This document shows, one piece after another, positions 34,801 to 44,856 of a stretch of DNA of 64,000 nucleotides. The translations under genes and the position numbers were made by a program. Below the pieces are notes generated by a model. It saw nothing but the letters and a program-made list of their open reading frames with translations, did not search any database and was not told the origin of the DNA. The stretch lies in assembly GCF_965638725.1 (NCBI RefSeq), contig NC_134975.1, forward strand, positions 2,058,179-2,122,178, read 5' to 3'. Source of the DNA: Aptenodytes patagonicus. Lineage: Eukaryota > Chordata > Aves > Sphenisciformes > Spheniscidae. The first letter of the stretch is position 1. The number at the start of each line of letters is the position of its first letter.

Positions 34801-37800
34801 ATGATGCATTGTCCCTTCTGGGTGCTATCCCCAGCCAAGAGGCCTGGGCTGCTTGCCCTTGAGTATTAACCGCTGTATTTTTCCTTTGGGAGTTATCAAG
34901 GCCATCAGATCCCAGCCTACCTCAGCTTTAGGGACTGGGTTACCTCCCCTCGCAGAAGCAGATACCCCACACTCGAGCAGCAGCTGTCTCTAGTTTGGAT
35001 GACTGAGCATTTTGGGCCTGGGCCGCTCATGTTGCCTCCAGAATAAATAATGAATCACTGTCAGCCTGAGGATTTCAGCTCTTTAATCACTTCTCAGAGA
35101 AGGCAGCGGCCGTTCCCCGAGCAAGCCTGACTGTGTAATTGATAACAGGGCCGTCTTTCCAATTTGACAGGTTGAATTTCTTTCCAGTTGGTCAACCTGC
35201 TGGGTAGTTTCAGCCGTGGTTTTTTTCACATACTCTGTGCTGCATCACCCTGTGTGTGTTGCCAGGTTTAATGTAGCAGCAACCTGTGAAGTGATCGGCT
35301 TTTTTTATGCTTTCTGCTCAGCATCCCTTTTCTCTGTCTTGCAGCGAGCCGGTCAAGGGGTACATTCAGACGCACGCTGCCTGGTATTGGGCTTCCTAGT
35401 GAGTATCTCTGTCTTCTCCTATGGCCATGTATGCTCCAAACAGCTCTGGATATGGCTGTGGCGATGTGGAGACACTTTCCAAACACTTTTGTACCTTGTG
35501 TGTGAAAAATTGCACTAATATGTGTGCAGGGGGAGCTGGGGAAATTCATGGATAACTCTGAGGTGAGAAGATAGAAAATCTCACCTAAATGAGTCTGAGA
35601 CATGAGGTATGCTAGATATCTACAAATACTTTCAAAAAGAGGGCTTGCTTCTCTACAAACCAGGGTCAAAGTAAATACATGAGTATCGCTTGCAGAGCAA
35701 ACCAGGTAAAACTGGGGAGCTTCCAGGAAAACAGTGCAGAAACCCAGACGTGAGACCTGAAAGGGTGCCTAGGGTACCTTAGAGGCTTAATTTTGGGTTT
35801 GTCCCATTGAAAGCAAGGAGATTGTCTGGGTTTACGTGGCATGCCTTGATATGCAACAGATGAAGAAGAGTGCAGTCAATGTTAAGGGGGGGGATATATT
35901 TGGAGGGATTAGGGTGTTTGTGGGGCTGTCATGCCTGGGTCTTCATCACGGAGCCACTCTTGGTGCCCAGAATTTGGGATGCCATTCATTAATCAAGCCT
36001 GGTCCGAAAGGTCAGCTCGGAGGTAGCGTAGGCTGTGCTTCCATGCGTTAGTATATTTGCAGTTGTGCTGGTTTCCTGGATGCTGCTTGTGTTAGTGCTG
36101 CTAATTAAGCAGGCAGAGTGTGCGATGCAATTGTCTGTGAACAAGGCTCTGTGAACTTGGCTTTAATTAGCTCGCACCCAAATCATGAAATGTGTCCAGG
36201 CCCGGAGATGAGACACCAGCTTATATAACTTAGAAAAAAAAGACCCAAAATAGCAGTAATAGAAGGGAACTGGCATCAGCATGCCTCTTTGACCCTAAAG
36301 GAAAATAATGTGCTCCTTCTTGGCCAGCTGGTAGATTGGAGAAGCAGCATTGCCTTGTAGGGAGACAAGACCAAGCTCTGCTCAGGTCTATGCTTTGACC
36401 TTTGGGTTCATCTCCTGTAGCTTACTGGAAATTAGCATCTTTCAGAAGGAGCAAACCTGTCTTGGGCCAGCTGGGGGTAGGCTCTGTACTTGAGGGACTT
36501 AAATTTTGTCTGTCCCTTCACCTCTCAGTGAGCCAACGCTTCCCTCCATCCCAGGGTCTCCCAATTGCTTGTCCTGATCTGGGTCTGGGTCTCTTTCATA
36601 CACAGAGACCCCACTCTCTATATGTCTCTGTAAAACAGAAGTGGGTGCCCTAGAGTGTTTTTCTACTGCTGGGGTGATGGCTCAGAGGGATTAAAGCAAG
36701 AGCAGATGTGCAACAAGGGATGCAAAGGAGGTGGACAACTGCAATGGCTCTCTTTGCTCCCTACATGCTTGCTTTCATCTATTCAGCCGTGTCCACTCCA
36801 GCTTTCCTGGTTTCCCCGTGGGAGAGCAACGCTCAGGTTTATCTCTGTTGCATTTATCATGGCCCGTGGGTTTTGGAGTCATGTTCATTTATTAGACCTA
36901 AGGTGACTGGCTATCGTGCAGCCATCGGCATGCTTGGAAGCTGCTTTCCCCCCCAGGCACTGGGTGAAAGCAGGTAAGCAGGTTCCCACTGTGCCATAAC
37001 CCATCAGCACTGTGGAAAAACACCCGGGCTGCATGACATCCAGAGCAGAGGGAGACCATCCCTCAGCTGTTGGATTTTTTTGCTTTGCTGAAGGGTCAAG
37101 TCATGTGAGATAAATAACTCTCCTGTGACCTGGGGATAGCTTGTGCAACAGCATATTAGGCTTGGGTCTGTGAGCTTCACTGACCTTAGAGGATCCTTCT
37201 GCTGTTGAACTCTTCCTCGAGTGCTGGTGCAGTAACGTGGGACCAGTTCCCTTCTCCGACACAGACCTTCCCTCTGGCCTTAGGCAAATCACTTTTACCA
37301 GCCTTGTGAATCTTGGTTTAAGGGCTGCTGAAATCCCATCAGGATGCCTTGATCCCACCAAGCCAGGAAGTGCCTGGAAATGAGGGGCAAATTCTGGCCA
37401 CCTCCGTATGAGCAATTCATGCACTGACAAGGTGTCAACAGCAAACACGTTTGGGTGCTCCATCTATCCTGGATGGACCTGAATGCTACCCTTGCTCTGC
37501 TGTAAAACCATCCTTTGGGGTTTTCAGAGATGGTTGTGCCGTCCCACCTTGGACTGGCATAAGCAAAGTAGGCAGCTGTGGGCAGAAAACTGCTTCAGCG
37601 AGAGGTAGTTACTGCCTTGCTTCCTACCCAACCTTAACTTCTGGCACGGTGCTTGCATTTTAAACAGCACAGCAGAGCACTGAAACTTGTCAGTTGGAGA
37701 CTTCTGTCCTGCATCAACACACAATGCTTGGGTTTTCCTCCCTAAACTGCTCTCTTTTTCTTTGCAGCGCTGTTTTCTTTGTGACCTACTTGATTCTTGC

Positions 37801-40800
37801 TTGCTGCTCTGGACCCAGGTAAAATATTTTCTTTTTCGATTTGAAATGGCCCTGTGAAATGAAGGATGAATGTTTTTCCTCTTGTTTCAAGTATGACCAA
37901 CAGTGTTGCAGAGATGGGATGGGGTCATGCTGACACAGTGATGTAGGGACTGAGGTGGCACCTGTATTTTCAGGCCTGATACAGTTGTGGGTTGCTGCAA
38001 CGCAACATTAAAAGCTGAAGTCAGATTGCAACTGGAAAGGAAGCTATGTTGCAGCAAAAATTGCATCACTCTAGCTCCAAATTCTCATTATTAAATACTG
38101 CAGAGGATGGTGGTCTTTGCTCTCAGTGGAGCAGGGCACTGCTGACTGCTTTGCTGGAATATCATGGGGATGTTTGCCCTCTTGGTCTAGGAGTACCCCA
38201 AATGGTCTCTCATTCCCAACAGGATGACTGTCCCCTTGTACCACCCCCGCCATTTGCTGCACAGGCCATTAATTATATGGCACATCTTATGCAACCTGTT
38301 GTGCAGCGCTGCTAACTACCTCTGCCCTCCGCATCGCAGGGCTGACCAGCCCCTGTTTCTTCACTTGCAGGAGGTATTTCCCATGGAATCTGATCCTGCT
38401 GAGCATCTTTGTAAGTAGCACATCTGGACAGCGTCTGCCCTGCCCCTGCAACCAGTGTGGGTTTCATAATGGCTCCAAGCAGGAGAGATGTCTGGTCTGA
38501 ATTCCTGCAGAAAGCAGGAATTTCATCCTCTAATTGCCCTGCACTTGGGCTGAGGAGCTGTAATTGAACTAGGATGTGATAAGCAGGAAAGAAGGGAACC
38601 TCTGTTTAAAAAAAAAAAAAAATATATGCCTGTGGAGGCTGGTCAGTGGTAGGGAGCTGGAGTCCTGTGCAAGAGGGGTAGAGGGATGTAGAAGGTGGGA
38701 CTGCTTTCAGGGTGGTGGGCTGCCCTCACTTTAACCTGCCCTGTGGACATTAATCACTGGAGGATTAGAAACTATGTAAAAATTGCTTCTCTTGAGCATC
38801 TGTTTAAGAGGTTTCACTGCCCTTATCACTGTAATTGAAATGTTTTATCTGTTGTGTGTCTCTCCCTGGGACACAAATACAGGAGTAATGTGGTTCTCTT
38901 TCCCTCCCAGACACTCTCCATGGCTTATCTCACTGGGATGCTCTCCAGGTAGGTTGAGCATGCAGTCTCTGGAGGTTTTCTGGTCCTATGTCCTGTCTCT
39001 TCCTGCAAAAAAACCTTCCCTACTTCTGAAATATATGGGCCACCTGATCTCTTTGGAGCTGTTCCAGTAGCCACACAAAGCCTGACCTTCCCTTTTGAAA
39101 ACAATTTTTAAAGGTCTCCAAGACCTATGGTGGCATCCCCTTCTCTGTCACAGTTGGGGCAGCACAGGGTAGTTCCTGGCTATGCTAAATCCTATAGTAG
39201 AGCACTAGAGAGCCAGGGACAAGGCAGTGCCTGCACGATGGGCTATAGGGGACTACCATATACTGTGATCTCACCTTTTCCACTAAGCAGCACTCTAGCA
39301 GATGGGGCTGGAGTGAGACAAGGAGTGTTTTTCCAGCAGTTTCATGTTTTTTGTAGTCTACAGCTTGCTCCCTTTTGCTTGTGTTTTTACTGTTACAATC
39401 TGCTCACAAGATCAGCCCTGGTTCACGTGGGTCCCTGGTGATGAGGCAGATGAGCTAGTGGGTGTTGATGGATGTGTGCTGGGGACAAAGAAAGTAGTGG
39501 CTTCAGCAACTCGGGGAAAATACCAGCAATATCACTCTCAAATCACACTAAAGGGGAGAGTGGGGACTGGCTTTTCTTAGGGCTGAGCCTGGTGCTGTAA
39601 CCAAAATCAGTAGTCAGACATACAAAAAAATTATAACCTAAGCCTTCAGTCTCTCTACCTGTTCAAATCCCTCCTTCCCTGCAGTTTTCCAAGATCCAAC
39701 CCCCTGTTACGAGCACATCAGTAGCGTAACAGTGGCTGCAGCTTTCTGACTTCTCATTGTGCTGCAATGACATTTGCCATTCTACTTTTATTACCTCCCA
39801 GTCTGAATCCTCCCTCTTCTCCATCTGTCCATGGACAGATAGATTTTTATAGTATGTCCCCATCTTAGCTGCTCCTGAGTTCCCAGAAGGCATAGACATG
39901 CCCTCCTGCCTACCCTCTTCTATTTAAAACAGGAGGAAAACCCATCTAATCTTTTTTTAGTGTTTTTCTAATCCTTCCCTTTTTACATTAAGGGGGATAT
40001 CGATAATTTCAGTGCTGTTTGCGCCCCTAGGACTTGTGCTTTCCCTGTACACCTCTGCTAAGCTTCTGCCTGTCTTAATCCCTCCTACCTGTCCCTGTGG
40101 GAAACACTGAAAAGTGGTTTTGCTGTTAATTTTCCAGTTACTACAATACCAAGTCGGTCCTTCTGTGTCTGGGGATCACAGCCCTGGTGTGTCTGTCTGT
40201 CACAATCTTCAGCTTCCAGACCAAGGTGAGTTTGTGCTGATCAGTCCCTCTGGGAGAGGCATCTCCCAGGGGTAGGACCACAGGGTCAGGCAGTGCTGGG
40301 GGTGAGGTGTGAGGGGCAGGTCTGTAGGGCTCTGGATACAGGAGCAACCTGAGGGAAGCTGGGAAGTAAAGTGAAGGTTGCAGGAAGATTAGGACAGATG
40401 CTGGGGTGAGGGATCTGTCAGGGGTATAGATGGGGCTGGAAGATGCTAATGTATGGGTGTAAGGTGGTTTTTTTGGAGGATTAGGCTGTGGGATACAGAA
40501 GGGCACTGGCACAAATGTGTGTGAGGGGCTTTTGGATTTCAGGTATGTGATGGGTACCGAGTTCTTGCCCATGGCAATAAAGGGGATATGGTAAGCGTTT
40601 GGCTCTGTGTGCCGTACAGATGGGTGTTGGGCTATAGGACCTGAGATGCAGATGAAGCAATTGCCATGTGACAGCAAGATGAGTGTGCTGCTGTGGGGAA
40701 TCCCTCCCTGTGGACACAGGGAGGTTTGGCTCCCCTCGCTGCCTCCTGTTTCAGCACTCTGCACTTGTAACATGATGTTCTTTACTTTTGCAGTTTGACT

Positions 40801-43800
40801 TCACCTCCTACCAGGGCGTCCTCTTTGTGATGCTCATGGTACTCTTCTTTGGTGGCATCATCCTGGCTGTGATACTGCCCTACCAATATGTGAGTAAGAG
40901 TTTGCGCCCCTCCTTCCTCACCCAGTGCCACCAGTCCTGGTGCAAGGCTGGGAGCTGATCAGCCTAAAGCGGGCAAGCTCCAGGGCTTGCCTTGAGAGGA
41001 GTGTCCCAGCCTGCTCTCTGAAAATGTGCAGAAACACCAACAAACAAAAGGCAAGATCAGGTGGCTGTTGCCTTCTTGTTGTACAATCAGATATCAGGTT
41101 GTAGGACAGCATTGGCCTGGGGCTTGAGGAAGTTTGCTTTTGTTCCTGGAGCTGTGTAGTGACCCCATGGCAGGTCACATCATCTGCTTGTGCCTCAGTT
41201 TCCCCCCCAGTAAAACCAGGGCGGTGAGCACATTAAAGCAATGGCCTGCCCAATACAAAACAGGGCTCTTGCCCCAAATTCGGGGCAGGACTTGGACTCT
41301 GGACAAGTGCAGTGGGGTGCCTGTCTGGCCAGACCTGGCTGTATTCACACTAATATCAGGCACTGTCCTGCGGTGTTTAAATCTTGAGGCTCAAATTTCT
41401 CATCAATAAGCCCCTCTGGAGAGTGGCCGGGGAACAAGTCCTGACCATGAGTGACTACCTTGTCACTCTTCCAACTGCTGCCAGCCCCTCTTGCATGGGT
41501 CCAGCCCCTTCCTTCAGCCTCCCTGCTTTTGGCTCAGACCCGATCACAGCTGGCATTGGCTGTGCCCAGCTGAAATCTTGGAGCGGCTTGTGACCACACC
41601 TGATAGAGGGTTTGGTGTGGCAGCACGGAGTGTCTGGTCTCCATCCAAGAGCGTCTCATTAGGTGAGTCGTCATTCAGGCAAGAGCCTGACAGACCCTGG
41701 AAGATGCTAATGAAAGAGGGAAGGTGTGTGGGGCTGTGCAGCCATCATTAATCACCCTGAATGCCTGCTTGTGCCAGAGAGGGAGGCACCCAGCTTTGAT
41801 CACGGCAGCCTTTAAGTGATCTCCAGACCCTTCACGTCTTACCCGGCTTCTCTGGGGACCTGAGTCATACTTTAAGGGCCAGACCTGCAGGAGACACTCC
41901 CACTGGTACTAGTCCTGGAGTTGGTCTGATGATGGACAAATACACAAGCTGGTGTTTCCAAAAGCAGGAGCTTGGATTTTGGTTGTCTTGGCTTGAGTTC
42001 CACCTCTCCCCTGTGCAAACGTGAGGGTAAACCAGCTTACGGTGCCAAGCCACTGCCGTTAAACTGTTGAGACAACTACTCTTTATCTTGCAGCTTGTCA
42101 AGATAAGCATTGCTTGAGGCAGCCTTGTAATGAGCTTGTCTATCTGGGGAGGCAGGCTTCGATCTCTGGGTTGAATCAGCCGTCCGTGTGGGCACCTTCT
42201 CCTGGAATATAGATAGGCAACTTCTCCATTAGCACTGTGTGCTACTGTGCCACAGCAAGCAGGGGTTGAGGTTTGGTCTTAATTCCAGTGAATTTCCTGC
42301 TGTGACTCCAGCAGATGAACATGTTTAAGTTATGCTTGTTAATTAAAGCTGGGTCTGGCTCTTGGAAGCATTTGGTGTTTCTTCCAGTGGCATCAGCCTT
42401 GTCTGAGTAAATAAAAACCTAGGGCTGCTGCAAAATGTTTCTATCAGGACAGTACTAAGATATTTCCACAGAGACGGCAGCTGTGTTGAAGTAGCCTATT
42501 TGGAAACACAAGTACCTGATCTAGAAGCTTATGAGCCGAGTAGACACAATGGCCACAGTGAGAGGGGAAACTGAGGCACAGTGACCTGCTTTTTGCCATG
42601 AAAAGGTCCACAACAGAAACTGTGTTGGAGCTGGAAATGGTGCAAGTCCATCCTGGGCTATTAGAGCACTTTCCCTAACTCGTATCCTCCACATAAGAGC
42701 TAAAGCCCTCTTCTGTGTCAAGTCCTAATTAACCAGTTTTCTCCCAGGCACTGACTGATGGATTTGTTTCATTTAGGTCCCCTGGCTCCACGCAATCTAT
42801 GCTCTGCTCGGTGCCATTATTTTTACTATGGTAAGTGGTGCTGGTCATGGGGCCTGGGAAAGTGCTGGCAGGAAAAATAAGCAAATAAGCAAGGAGTAAA
42901 TGCTTTTGGCCTTGAAGGGTGCTTGGGGAAGGGAGAAGAGCAAGTTGCAGGATTGCAGAGAGCTCCACATCCTCAAATGGCTCATTGAATAGCAATTATT
43001 GCGGTGACCTCAGCCTTGTCCCAGGAAGGTGTTGGTGTACGTGACAGTGCTGGTGCAGAGCACGGTATGATTGGCAAACTCATGCTGCATGCGCAATACT
43101 AGGTGTGAACAGCAGAAAGCATTGTAGAGACAGGGCATAAAGGCATCTCTGGAGTGGGAAAAGCAGAGGTTAAGCTTTGGCACAGCAGCAGGAACTGGAC
43201 CGCAGGGCTCAAAGGGAGCCTGGGGATGAAATGAGGATGCAGAAGTGAGCAAAGTCAAGTCAGGGCTGGTTGAGTGGGAGTGGGCCAAGGATTGGGTATG
43301 ACTTTGACTAACAGAAAGAGAGTGAGAGGCTATGGTTTGGGATTAAAGGGCATTAGGAAGGTTCACTGCAGGCAGGAAAAGCCCTGAAGCTGGGCAGCTC
43401 CTCCAAGGAAAGTTGAAAAGACTTGATTCATTCCTTCGACTGCTCCCCAGTGGTCCCTCCTGCGAGCCTCTTCCCAGAGCAAGTCCCAGCAGTGCCGTGC
43501 TTGCCATTCAGGTGTGGGAGTTGTCTGGGAAGGTGCTTGGCGTTACCTCAAGGTGGGGGTCAGGAGGAGGGCTGCCTTGGGGTTCAAGGCGGTGCCCATT
43601 GGGCATGTTGTGAATAAGAACAGTTGAGCAATTTCATTTATTAGCTATAATACAGACATTTCAAGTGAGCTCGGATATTTCTTCTGTGATTCATGATTAA
43701 AGACTGCTCTGTAAAATACAAGTAGGCTAAACACCTTATAATTACTCCATAAACTTCAGTCAGAAACTCAGCTGGTGGAGTGTATTGTGCCAGGCTTGTC

Positions 43801-44856
43801 AGCTCAGCCTGACAGTGTCTGGGGAGATCAGTTGTTATTTATGACTGGGGAGGGCAGAGGTGCCAGCTGACCCCAGGCGATGGCAAAGATGCCCTGCCAA
43901 CCCCGAAGAGCTCCGCGCCAAGGTGTCTGTCGTGAGCTAGGTTAACAGAGGAAGTAAAGGTGTGATGGGAGAAGATATTGAGCTTGAAGTCATGCAACAA
44001 GGTGCAGGTTTTCTTGCAGCTGGGCCACCAGCCTGCCTTGTAGCCCACGTTTGTTCCTGTGAGTGCTGTGTCTCTGCAGGCCGGCTGGGCAGTGGATTCC
44101 CACTGTGATGGATTCACTGGTAAAATCTGCCCTGCACTCAGTCATGTTTGTACCTCAGAAAGGTGTCAGCTCCCCTCTGGGTCTGGCTACCTCTGCTGGC
44201 AGCTCTGCATACCTTGGTGCTGCCCAGGGTCTGGGGTTTCTTGCTCTTTATTGCTCTGGTGTTGCTGCTGCTGCAATGTCATGTTGGGTCCAGGTCACCC
44301 TGTTACTTGGCAGGTGTTTCTGAACTGGGGGAAGTCTGGGAATAACAAGTCATAGGGACTGGCTGAGGAGGAACAGGGAGAACTGCTCCAGAGCTCACCT
44401 TGGGACACACTTGGGATGGATGAAGCAAAGGGGAACCTTGGGAAAAAGCATGAAGGAAGGCAGGCCTGGAGTAATAGTCCCAGGGTTTGACTATCAAGAG
44501 AGAAATGAAGGAAGGGGAAAGTTGCAGCTTGTTCAGTGCATTGTTCTGAGCTTTTGAATTGCAGTTACAGCCCATAAAAAGCGGCTGCATTTTTGTTCTG
44601 GGTACAGTGAAGCAATTGGGAGAACTCCTGTCATTAGAGCACTTCTTGACTCCATGTGCCAAATCTCCATGTGACTGTTATTGGGTTTCTTCCTCTTTCC
44701 TCACAGTTCCTGGCATTTGATACCCAGATGCTAATGGGGAATCGTCGGTACTCGCTGAACCCAGAGGAATACATCTTTGGAGCCCTCAATATCTATCTGG
44801 ACATCATCTACATCTTCTCCTTTTTCCTCCAGTTCTTTGGCTCCAGCCAGGAGTGA
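28859..44856 (+). CDS. FAIM2: FAIM2 (Fas apoptotic inhibitory molecule 2, lifeguard), complete, twelve coding exons
   Basis: Multi-pass membrane protein of the TMBIM/BAX-inhibitor-1 family that protects mainly neurons from Fas-induced death. Twelve exons join in phase to 311 residues (human 316), all with GT-AG introns. The N-terminus starts MTQGKLSV, as in mammals, and has a proline-rich cytosolic segment with a PPTY motif at 31-34, SWAYVDP, and FSWDD at 86-90. Hydrophobic segments lie at about 103-121, 139-153, 164-183, 188-207, 217-237, 248-268 and 290-307, seven as in the family. D267 (AFDTQ) and D294 (IYLDIIY) probably match the conserved aspartate pair of the family's pH-sensing latch. 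The C-terminus reads NRRYSLNPEEYIFGALNIYL. It lies between AQP2 (divergent) and BCDIN3D (same strand), as in human. Confidence 0.97.
28874..30494 (+). other. FAIM2: FAIM2 intron 1
   Basis: No exon of another gene recognised. A 241-codon plus-strand frame at 28878-29603 reflects G-rich sequence low in stops and shows no domain. A G-run lies at 29318-29327. Confidence 0.7.
30495..30675 (+). CDS. FAIM2: FAIM2 exon 2
   Basis: 181 bp, residues 6-65 plus one base. Starts LSVNNK after TTTCTGTGCAG and contains PPAPPTYEEAT, then HPSWAYVDP. Donor GTAAGT splits a serine codon after its first base. Confidence 0.95.
30676..33649 (+). other. FAIM2: FAIM2 intron 2, part before the solo LTR
   Basis: No recognised exon, repeat or RNA gene. 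Open frames up to about 150 codons (for example 32201-32656, minus) show no domain. Confidence 0.6.
33650..34193 (-). mobile_element. Solo LTR of an avian endogenous retrovirus inside FAIM2 intron 2 (antisense)
   Basis: 544 bp with TG...CA termini, starting TGTCGTGGTTTAA and ending GAAACCAGGACA; read on the minus strand it matches the LTR at 6050-6597. It is flanked on both sides by the identical 5-bp sequence GAGCC (33645-33649 and 34194-34198), a perfect target-site duplication of ERVL size. An AT-rich trinucleotide stretch (ATAATA units) lies at about 33800-33838. No internal retroviral genes are present. Confidence 0.92.
34290..34393 (+). CDS. FAIM2: FAIM2 exon 3
   Basis: 104 bp, residues 66-100, S-TSPSYGSGGYPGDTEML to FIRK. 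Acceptor CTGCTTCAG, donor GTAAGG. A solo LTR ends 96 bp before this exon. Confidence 0.95.
34541..34605 (+). CDS. FAIM2: FAIM2 exon 4
   Basis: 65 bp, residues 101-121 and two bases of C122: VYAILMVQLLVTVVIVAFFT, transmembrane segment 1. Donor GTAGGT. Confidence 0.95.
35345..35398 (+). CDS. FAIM2: FAIM2 exon 5
   Basis: 54 bp, EPVKGYIQTHAAWYWAS, the first lumenal loop; completes C122 and leaves two bases of Y140. Donor GTGAGT. Confidence 0.93.
35399..37767 (+). other. FAIM2: FAIM2 intron 5
   Basis: 2.4 kb without a recognised exon or repeat. Confidence 0.6.
37768..37818 (+). CDS. FAIM2: FAIM2 exon 6
   Basis: 51 bp, AVFFVTYLILACCSGP, transmembrane segment 2. Acceptor TTTCTTTGCAG, donor GTAAAA. 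Confidence 0.95.
38371..38410 (+). CDS. FAIM2: FAIM2 exon 7
   Basis: 40-bp micro-exon, RYFPWNLILLSIF, matching human RHFPWNLILL. Acceptor CTTCACTTGCAG, donor GTAAGT. Confidence 0.94.
38911..38948 (+). CDS. FAIM2: FAIM2 exon 8
   Basis: 38-bp micro-exon, TLSMAYLTGMLS, identical to human over this stretch. Donor GTAGGT. Confidence 0.94.
38949..40137 (+). other. FAIM2: FAIM2 intron 8
   Basis: 1.2 kb, nothing recognised besides ordinary intron sequence; pyrimidine-rich towards the exon 9 acceptor. Confidence 0.6.
40138..40225 (+). CDS. FAIM2: FAIM2 exon 9
   Basis: 88 bp, YYNTKSVLLCLGITALVCLS to SFQTK, transmembrane segment 4. Acceptor AATTTTCCAG, donor GTGAGT. Its antisense frame (40141-40773) is a shadow. 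Confidence 0.96.
40794..40889 (+). CDS. FAIM2: FAIM2 exon 10
   Basis: 96 bp, FDFTSYQGVLFVMLMVLFF to LPYQY, transmembrane segment 5. Acceptor ACTTTTGCAG, donor GTGAGT. Confidence 0.96.
40890..44706 (+). other. FAIM2: FAIM2 introns 10 and 11 (around exon 11)
   Basis: Introns of 1.9 kb each flanking the 54-bp exon 11 at 42777-42830. No other exon or mobile element recognised. Confidence 0.55.
42777..42830 (+). CDS. FAIM2: FAIM2 exon 11
   Basis: 54 bp, VPWLHAIYALLGAIIFTM, start of transmembrane segment 6. Acceptor TTTCATTTAG, donor GTAAGT. Confidence 0.95.
44707..44856 (+). CDS. FAIM2: FAIM2 exon 12 with stop codon
   Basis: 150 bp including TGA; residues 263-311, FLAFDTQMLMGNRRYS to FFGSSQE. 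It holds both conserved aspartates and transmembrane segment 7. Acceptor TTTCCTCACAG. Confidence 0.96.
   Translation, partial: FLAFDTQMLMGNRRYSLNPEEYIFGALNIYLDIIYIFSFFLQFFGSSQE

Noticed and set aside
40141-40773. 210-codon minus-strand frame
   Set aside because: Antisense shadow of FAIM2 exon 9 and its following intron.
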